Assembly: GCA_003990955.1 (NCBI GenBank)
Contig: BIFV01000021.1
Span: forward strand, 1-64,000
DNA: 64,000 nt
Reading direction: 5' to 3'
Origin: Sporomusaceae bacterium FL31
GTDB lineage: Bacteria > Bacillota > Negativicutes > DSM-1736 > Dendrosporobacteraceae
Shown here: piece by piece, positions 59,943-64,000 of the stretch
Position numbering within the stretch: the first letter of the stretch is position 1
Layout: every line of letters begins with the position of its first letter
Notes under the pieces: generated by a model
Databases searched by the model: none
What the model was told of the DNA's origin: nothing
Seen by the model: only the letters and a program-made list of their open reading frames with translations
Translations under genes and position numbers: made by a program

Positions 59943-61232
59943 ATGAGAGCTCTAATAGCAGTCTTTTTAGTTTGCCTAATGACGTTCCCTGCATATGCAG
60001 CACAGAAGGTGCTAGACCGGGTAGAAACCAGTGATCAGATTATTGCCGTAACAGTTGAAGGCATTCATGATAAAGGTGCCTTGGAAGAATTGACCACTAT
60101 TTGTCTGCAGGAAAAGATCAGTGCAAGTATTTTTAGTACTGAGCAATTTATTACCGATAATGCTGCGCTGATCAGCCGCACTCAGACGATTGGATTGGAG
60201 TTTGGCATTTTAGAGAATACAAATCATGATTGGGTTAGGCTGACAAAAGAAGAAATTGTCCAGCGACTGCAGAAAGCTGATGCTGCAATAAAGAGCGTTA
60301 CGGGGAAAGCGAATAAGTTTGTTCGTTTTCAAAACCATGAGCTTGAACAGCATTTTGTACAAGCCAGTGCTGCAGATAATTTGAGTTATACCATAATACG
60401 AGGAATTGATGCAACTGTGTGGTCGGTAAGTGCCGACTTATCAGCAATCGAGAAGACCATGACTACATTGAAGCCTGGAGATATTATCAATATTAATATG
60501 TTACAAAAGCCTGCTAAAGGGGTGCTTTTGCAACTTATCCGAAGTGCAAAAGCAAGAGGCTACAAAATTGTAACAGTAAGTGAGTTGTTGTCGGCAATCC
60601 GGGAACCTGCTGAGATAAAGCCAGCTCCAAAAGCGTATTCGGTGATACGCCGTATTAATAAGCCTTTGCAGCCAACCGTTTTTCTTACTTTCGATGACAG
60701 TGGAAATGAACGTCAGATTGAAGAATTATTAAATGTTTTACAAGATAATCAGGTGAAAAGTACTTTTTTTCTTACCGGCAACTGGGTTTATCGAAGCCCA
60801 GAACTAGTACGGCGAATCGCCAAAGCAGGGCACGAAATCGCCAATCACAGTTTTTCGCATACTTCGTTTATACAGTTAAGTAATGATGAGATGATCAATG
60901 AAATTAAAGCAACAGAAAATGCTGTGCTTGAGGTTACAGGCAAGCCATTACTTAAGTATTTTCGTCCTCCTTACGGAGAGTATAATGGGGCAGTTGATGA
61001 TGTCTTAAAGCAATTGGGTTATGAAGCCTTAATTTTGTGGGATGTTGATACTCGTGACTGGAGTGGCTTAAGCGCCGCAAGTATTATTGAAGAGATTCGT
61101 AGTCATGTTGCCAATGGTTCAATTATTTTGTTTCATATTCATGGTGCCAATACGGCTTTGGCATTAGCCAAAATCATTCCAGAATTAAAAGAACAGGGAT
61201 ATATTCTGGATAGACTGAGCAGTGCTTTATAA
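59943..61232 (+). CDS. Secreted polysaccharide deacetylase (NodB domain, duplicated)
   Basis: 429 residues, signal peptide (cleavage near AYA-AQK). The C-terminal domain (about 235-429) is a full NodB deacetylase: LTFDDSGNERQIEE, GHEIANHSFSHTSF (metal His residues), FRPPYGEYNG, ILWDVDTRDWSG and IILFHIHG. Residues about 28-215 follow the same fold order but lack the Asp/His metal set (AVTVEGIHDKGALEEL, RFQNHELEQHF), so they look like a dead duplicate. It probably removes acetyl groups from peptidoglycan or another N-acetyl glycan. Confidence 0.87.
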   Translation: MRALIAVFLVCLMTFPAYAAQKVLDRVETSDQIIAVTVEGIHDKGALEELTTICLQEKISASIFSTEQFITDNAALISRTQTIGLEFGILENTNHDWVRLTKEEIVQRLQKADAAIKSVTGKANKFVRFQNHELEQHFVQASAADNLSYTIIRGIDATVWSVSADLSAIEKTMTTLKPGDIININMLQKPAKGVLLQLIRSAKARGYKIVTVSELLSAIREPAEIKPAPKAYSVIRRINKPLQPTVFLTFDDSGNERQIEELLNVLQDNQVKSTFFLTGNWVYRSPELVRRIAKAGHEIANHSFSHTSFIQLSNDEMINEIKATENAVLEVTGKPLLKYFRPPYGEYNGAVDDVLKQLGYEALILWDVDTRDWSGLSAASIIEEIRSHVANGSIILFHIHGANTALALAKIIPELKEQGYILDRLSSAL

Positions 61233-61308
61233 TGGGCGATGAGTTGTAAATTTTATTAGTGAAGGAATAGGACTATCAACAAGGCTGGAGAATTATATTC
61301 CAAAAGAA

Positions 61309-61647
61309 ATGTTAGGGGCGATTGATGTGTACAGTTTTCTGTTAACTGATGATGAACAGATCTTAAAAAAAGATTTGGCCAATTTATACTGTGATGGCGA
61401 AGCTTTTAACGGGGCGTTATATCTAACCAATGATCGTATTGTCTTTGTGGGTTATATCCTGGATATTAATAATAAATATCTTGAAGAAATACCTCTAACG
61501 CATGTGCAAGAGCTAAAGCAGGAAAAAACCTTTTTTTTCATTCCCAATGTATTAGTGATAACAACCATCAAGGAACGGATTCTAAAGTTTGTCGTAAATC
61601 GCCGAAGTGAGTGGTACTCGAACATTCTTGAACAAATCAATAAATAA
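61309..61647 (+). CDS. GRAM/PH-like domain protein
   Basis: 112 residues. ANLYCDGEAFNGALYLTNDR, IVFVGYI, then EEIPLTHVQELKQEK and NVLVITTIKERILKFVV follow the strand pattern of GRAM/bacterial PH domains, with a C-terminal helix. The ATG start has only a weak upstream AAAAGAAAT, so a more upstream start is possible. Possibly membrane-lipid binding; role unknown. Confidence 0.6.
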   Translation: MLGAIDVYSFLLTDDEQILKKDLANLYCDGEAFNGALYLTNDRIVFVGYILDINNKYLEEIPLTHVQELKQEKTFFFIPNVLVITTIKERILKFVVNRRSEWYSNILEQINK

Positions 61648-61648
61648 T

Positions 61649-61685
61649 AAAAGCAGCAATCCATCAGGGTTGCTGCTTTTATTAT
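61649..61685. terminator. Rho-independent terminator
   Basis: AAAAGCAGCAA...TTGCTGCTTTT, nearly symmetrical. Confidence 0.8.
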
Positions 61686-61743
61686 TTATTGGATTGTATG
61701 CAATTGCAGTGCTAAACATATAATAAACAAGAAGGGAGTGAGG

Positions 61744-62649
61744 ATGGTGAAACTACTTTCCGTTGGATTGACTGACACAACAGATGAGGTGCGGTCGCGA
61801 TTACAGCATGATTGTATAAGTTTGACTCAGGAAGGCTTTCGCATCGCCATTGATGAAATAAATAAAGGGAATTATACCTTTCTCGGATGCAATGTCATTG
61901 AAGGAGAATTGTCATTCCGTAATTATGAAAGGATTAAGCATCTATTAAAAAATTATGTTGCTACTATTTTAGCCGAAATGATTGTAACCCATGAGGAAAA
62001 AAAGTTAATTAAAAGAATTGTTGATCATAATTATTACTATTTCAATGATTCGGAGCGTGAGACTATTTACCGGAATGCTCTGAATTTATTGGAGAGTACC
62101 AGCATCCTTGAACCCTCGTTTAATTTTATGACTCGCCGGCAGAATATCTCGCTAAAAATTCTGGAATATCTAGATACACATCATGAGCTTGTTGTTGAAG
62201 GATTTATTAATTTTAGATTAAAAGAGTATCGTGATAAGCTGACCGAGTTAGTTGAAAAAGCAGTGGATGACTTTATGATGGAAATTGAATATAAAGAGTT
62301 TATCAGTGTTTTGCGCTATTTTGTTGATGTCCAGGATAGCCGTGTGGAAGAAGTGCACGTCGTTATTGATAAAGGCGGGAAATATAGAGTTCTTGATTCT
62401 AAAGGTAAAGCGGTTGCCAGTCAATATCTGGATAATTTCGCTTCTCAATGCAGCGGCGAAATCAATTATGAAGATTTGCTGATTACAGCATTAATTACTA
62501 TTGCCCCTTATAATATTATTTTACACAATGCACCTGCTAATGCCAGCGGCGGAGTAGGCAGTATTGTTGAAACCATCAAGAATGTGTTTGAGGGGCGGGT
62601 TGTTGTTTGCAGCGGTTGTGAATTTTGTTTAGCCAGTCTTCAATCTTGA
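61744..62649 (+). CDS. ytxC: YtxC-family sporulation-associated protein
   Basis: 301 residues from ATG 61744 (AAGGGAGTGAGG upstream; GTG 61738 is possible). SLKILEYLDTHHELVVEGFI, NFRLKEYRDKLTELVEKAVD, then FISVLRYFVDVQDSR are the conserved YtxC core. The end has a Cys motif (VVVCSGCEFC). YtxC genes commonly sit next to thrS in spore-formers, as here. The molecular function is unknown. Confidence 0.82.
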   Translation: MVKLLSVGLTDTTDEVRSRLQHDCISLTQEGFRIAIDEINKGNYTFLGCNVIEGELSFRNYERIKHLLKNYVATILAEMIVTHEEKKLIKRIVDHNYYYFNDSERETIYRNALNLLESTSILEPSFNFMTRRQNISLKILEYLDTHHELVVEGFINFRLKEYRDKLTELVEKAVDDFMMEIEYKEFISVLRYFVDVQDSRVEEVHVVIDKGGKYRVLDSKGKAVASQYLDNFASQCSGEINYEDLLITALITIAPYNIILHNAPANASGGVGSIVETIKNVFEGRVVVCSGCEFCLASLQS

Positions 62650-62699
62650 CAGGGATTAAAGAGAATTATATAATAATTAAAACTAAAATATCATGAATA

Positions 62700-62930
62700 G
62701 TAATGCAGAGGACACGATAATGGATGTTGGGCGCTTACAGAGAGAAATGCCATGGCTGCAAGCATTTTAACGCACAGGCTGTTATTACCACCTTTAAACT
62801 GCTTGGCTGAAATGAGTAAGCTTAGCCGGGGGCAACCTCGTTATCGAATTGAGATGGACTATTTTTAGTCAATCAGGGTGGAATCGCGGGTAGAACTCTC
62901 GTCCCTATTAGGGATGAGGGTTTTTTTGTT
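62700..62930 (+). promoter_or_regulatory. T-box leader of thrS with terminator
   Basis: The leader begins near GCAGAGGACACGATAA, contains ACC-type threonine codons in its first stem region (TTATTACCACC), and carries the T-box sequence AGGGTGGAATCGCGGGT at about 62875-62891, followed by the terminator CTCGTCCCT/AGGGATGAG and a T-run. Uncharged tRNA-Thr should promote read-through. Confidence 0.9.
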
Positions 62931-63005
62931 TTATTATTCAACAGGTACCAGTGCTTGCCAAATATAGGCAACGGTTGGGTTTCAATAATTAAGGAGGATG
63001 TAAAG

Positions 63006-64000
63006 ATGGGAAAACTTAAAATTACTCTTAAAGATGGAAATGTCCGTGAAGTTGAGCCGGGAATTACTTTAGCTGAGTTCGCGCAGTCCTTAAGCCGCAG
63101 TTTAGCTAAAAGTGCTTTAGCTGCTAAACTTGACGGGCAGTTAGTTGATCTGAACTGTAAGCTGCAGAACGATGCTAGTGTGGAATTCGTGACATTTGAC
63201 GATGAAGAAGGCAAAACAGTTTTTCGCCATACTGCCTCGCACATTATGGCGCAAGCCGTCAAACGTCTTTATGGTAATGTTCAATTAGCTATTGGCCCTG
63301 CGATAGCTAATGGTTTTTATTATGATTTTGATACAGAACAGCCTTTTGCTCCTGAAGATCTTGCCAAGATCCAAGCTGAAATTGAAAAAATCATTCAAGC
63401 CAACTTGCCGATTGAACGCATGGAGTTATCTCGGGATGAAGCAATTCAGTTTTTTGAAGAACAAGGGGAAAGTTATAAAGTTGAACTAATCAGAGACTTG
63501 CCAGCTGATGTCACAATTTCCTTATACAAGCAAGGTGAGTTTACTGATTTGTGTGCAGGCCCGCATGTGCCTTCAACAGGGCGGGTTAAAGCCATTAAAA
63601 TTCAAAGTCTTGCTGGCGCTTACTGGCGTGGTGATGAAAAACGTAAAATGCTGCAGCGAATTTATGGAACAGCTTTTGAGAAGAAAGCCGATCTTGACGC
63701 TTACTTAACTATGCTGGAAGAAGCAGCAAAGCGTGACCATCGCAAACTTGGACGCGAATTGGATTTATTCAGTCTGCAGGAGGAAGGGCCTGGATTTCCG
63801 TTTTTTCATCCTAAGGGCATGATTATTCGCAATGAACTGGAAAACTTCTGGCGCAAACTTCATGTGAAGTATGGCTATCAGGAGATCAAAACTCCGATTA
63901 TTCTTAATCAGAAATTATGGCAGCAATCAGGGCATTGGGATCACTATCGTGAGAATATGTATTTTACCAGCATTGACGATGAAGGATATGCGGTTAAGCC
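63006..64000 (+). CDS. thrS: Threonyl-tRNA synthetase (N-terminal part; 3' end outside window)
   Basis: 331 codons seen. It charges tRNA-Thr. TGS domain (residues 1-62, GKLKITLKDGNVREVEPGIT), then the editing domain with HTASHIMAQAVKRLYG (zinc-like His set) and DLCAGPHVPSTG, then the start of the class II catalytic core (FFHPKGMIIRNELENFWRKL). AAGGAGG precedes the ATG. Controlled by the T-box. Confidence 0.96.
   Translation, partial: MGKLKITLKDGNVREVEPGITLAEFAQSLSRSLAKSALAAKLDGQLVDLNCKLQNDASVEFVTFDDEEGKTVFRHTASHIMAQAVKRLYGNVQLAIGPAIANGFYYDFDTEQPFAPEDLAKIQAEIEKIIQANLPIERMELSRDEAIQFFEEQGESYKVELIRDLPADVTISLYKQGEFTDLCAGPHVPSTGRVKAIKIQSLAGAYWRGDEKRKMLQRIYGTAFEKKADLDAYLTMLEEAAKRDHRKLGRELDLFSLQEEGPGFPFFHPKGMIIRNELENFWRKLHVKYGYQEIKTPIILNQKLWQQSGHWDHYRENMYFTSIDDEGYAVK

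Overview
The window is a bacterial chromosome segment, about 40 percent GC, carrying an integrated T7-like podovirus. The host genes suggest a diderm, spore-forming Firmicute of the Negativicutes (Sporomusa/Pelosinus type). The pointers are type III glutamine synthetase, YtxC next to a T-box-controlled thrS, a c-di-AMP riboswitch before a wall hydrolase, a tandem CobT-family pair resembling the phenolyl-cobamide enzymes ArsA/ArsB of Sporomusa, and frequent TTG/GTG starts. The genus is an inference; no rRNA is present.

Left host flank (1-8054): 3' part of type III glutamine synthetase, thiol peroxidase (minus strand), a rubrerythrin-like diiron protein with two small redox/zinc proteins, a small sirohaem reductase-like protein, an M20 amidohydrolase, a secreted 3D-domain protein, a YibE/F membrane protein, and the 5' half of an L,D-transpeptidase (YkuD) gene.

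Prophage (about 8055-49243, 41.2 kb): it interrupts the YkuD gene at a 5-bp TGGGG core. Removing it joins 7701-8054 to 49239-49601 in frame and restores a 238-residue enzyme. Gene order is that of T7: single-subunit RNA polymerase, ssDNA-binding protein, endonuclease I, a gp3.5-like protein, primase-helicase, DNA polymerase, ligase, exonuclease, gp7.3-like proteins, portal, scaffold, capsid, terminator, tail tubes A and B, four ejection proteins, tail fibre, holin, small and large terminase. Unlike T7 it has a lysogeny toolkit: a large serine recombinase of the TnpX/TndX type beside attR, a divergent ribbon-helix-helix regulator with three operator-like repeats at the early promoter, and a perfect LexA (SOS) box just upstream of the polymerase gene. 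A phage-polymerase promoter family (core TGTGCCACGATATGAG, five good copies and one variant) sits at the left end, before the polymerase gene, before the replication genes, before the head-tail genes, and in tandem at the right end. Several of these transcripts would begin with a stem-loop. The gp3.5-like protein has lost the amidase zinc site, and a separate candidate endolysin lies next to the holin, so RNA polymerase control and lysis seem to have been split between two proteins. A structured non-coding stretch after the terminase (45844-46190) probably marks the right end or concatemer junction of the virion genome.

Right host flank (49239-64000): 3' half of the YkuD gene, a c-di-AMP riboswitch and wall hydrolase, an alpha/beta hydrolase, a DMT-like transporter, a Cys-rich small protein, tRNA-Val(GAC), a TSUP exporter, a pRiA4b ORF-3-like protein, a cobalamin riboswitch with two CobT paralogues, a Met-rich secreted protein, a YjcZ-like mini-protein, EutJ, a polysaccharide deacetylase, a GRAM-like protein, YtxC, and a T-box leader with the start of thrS.
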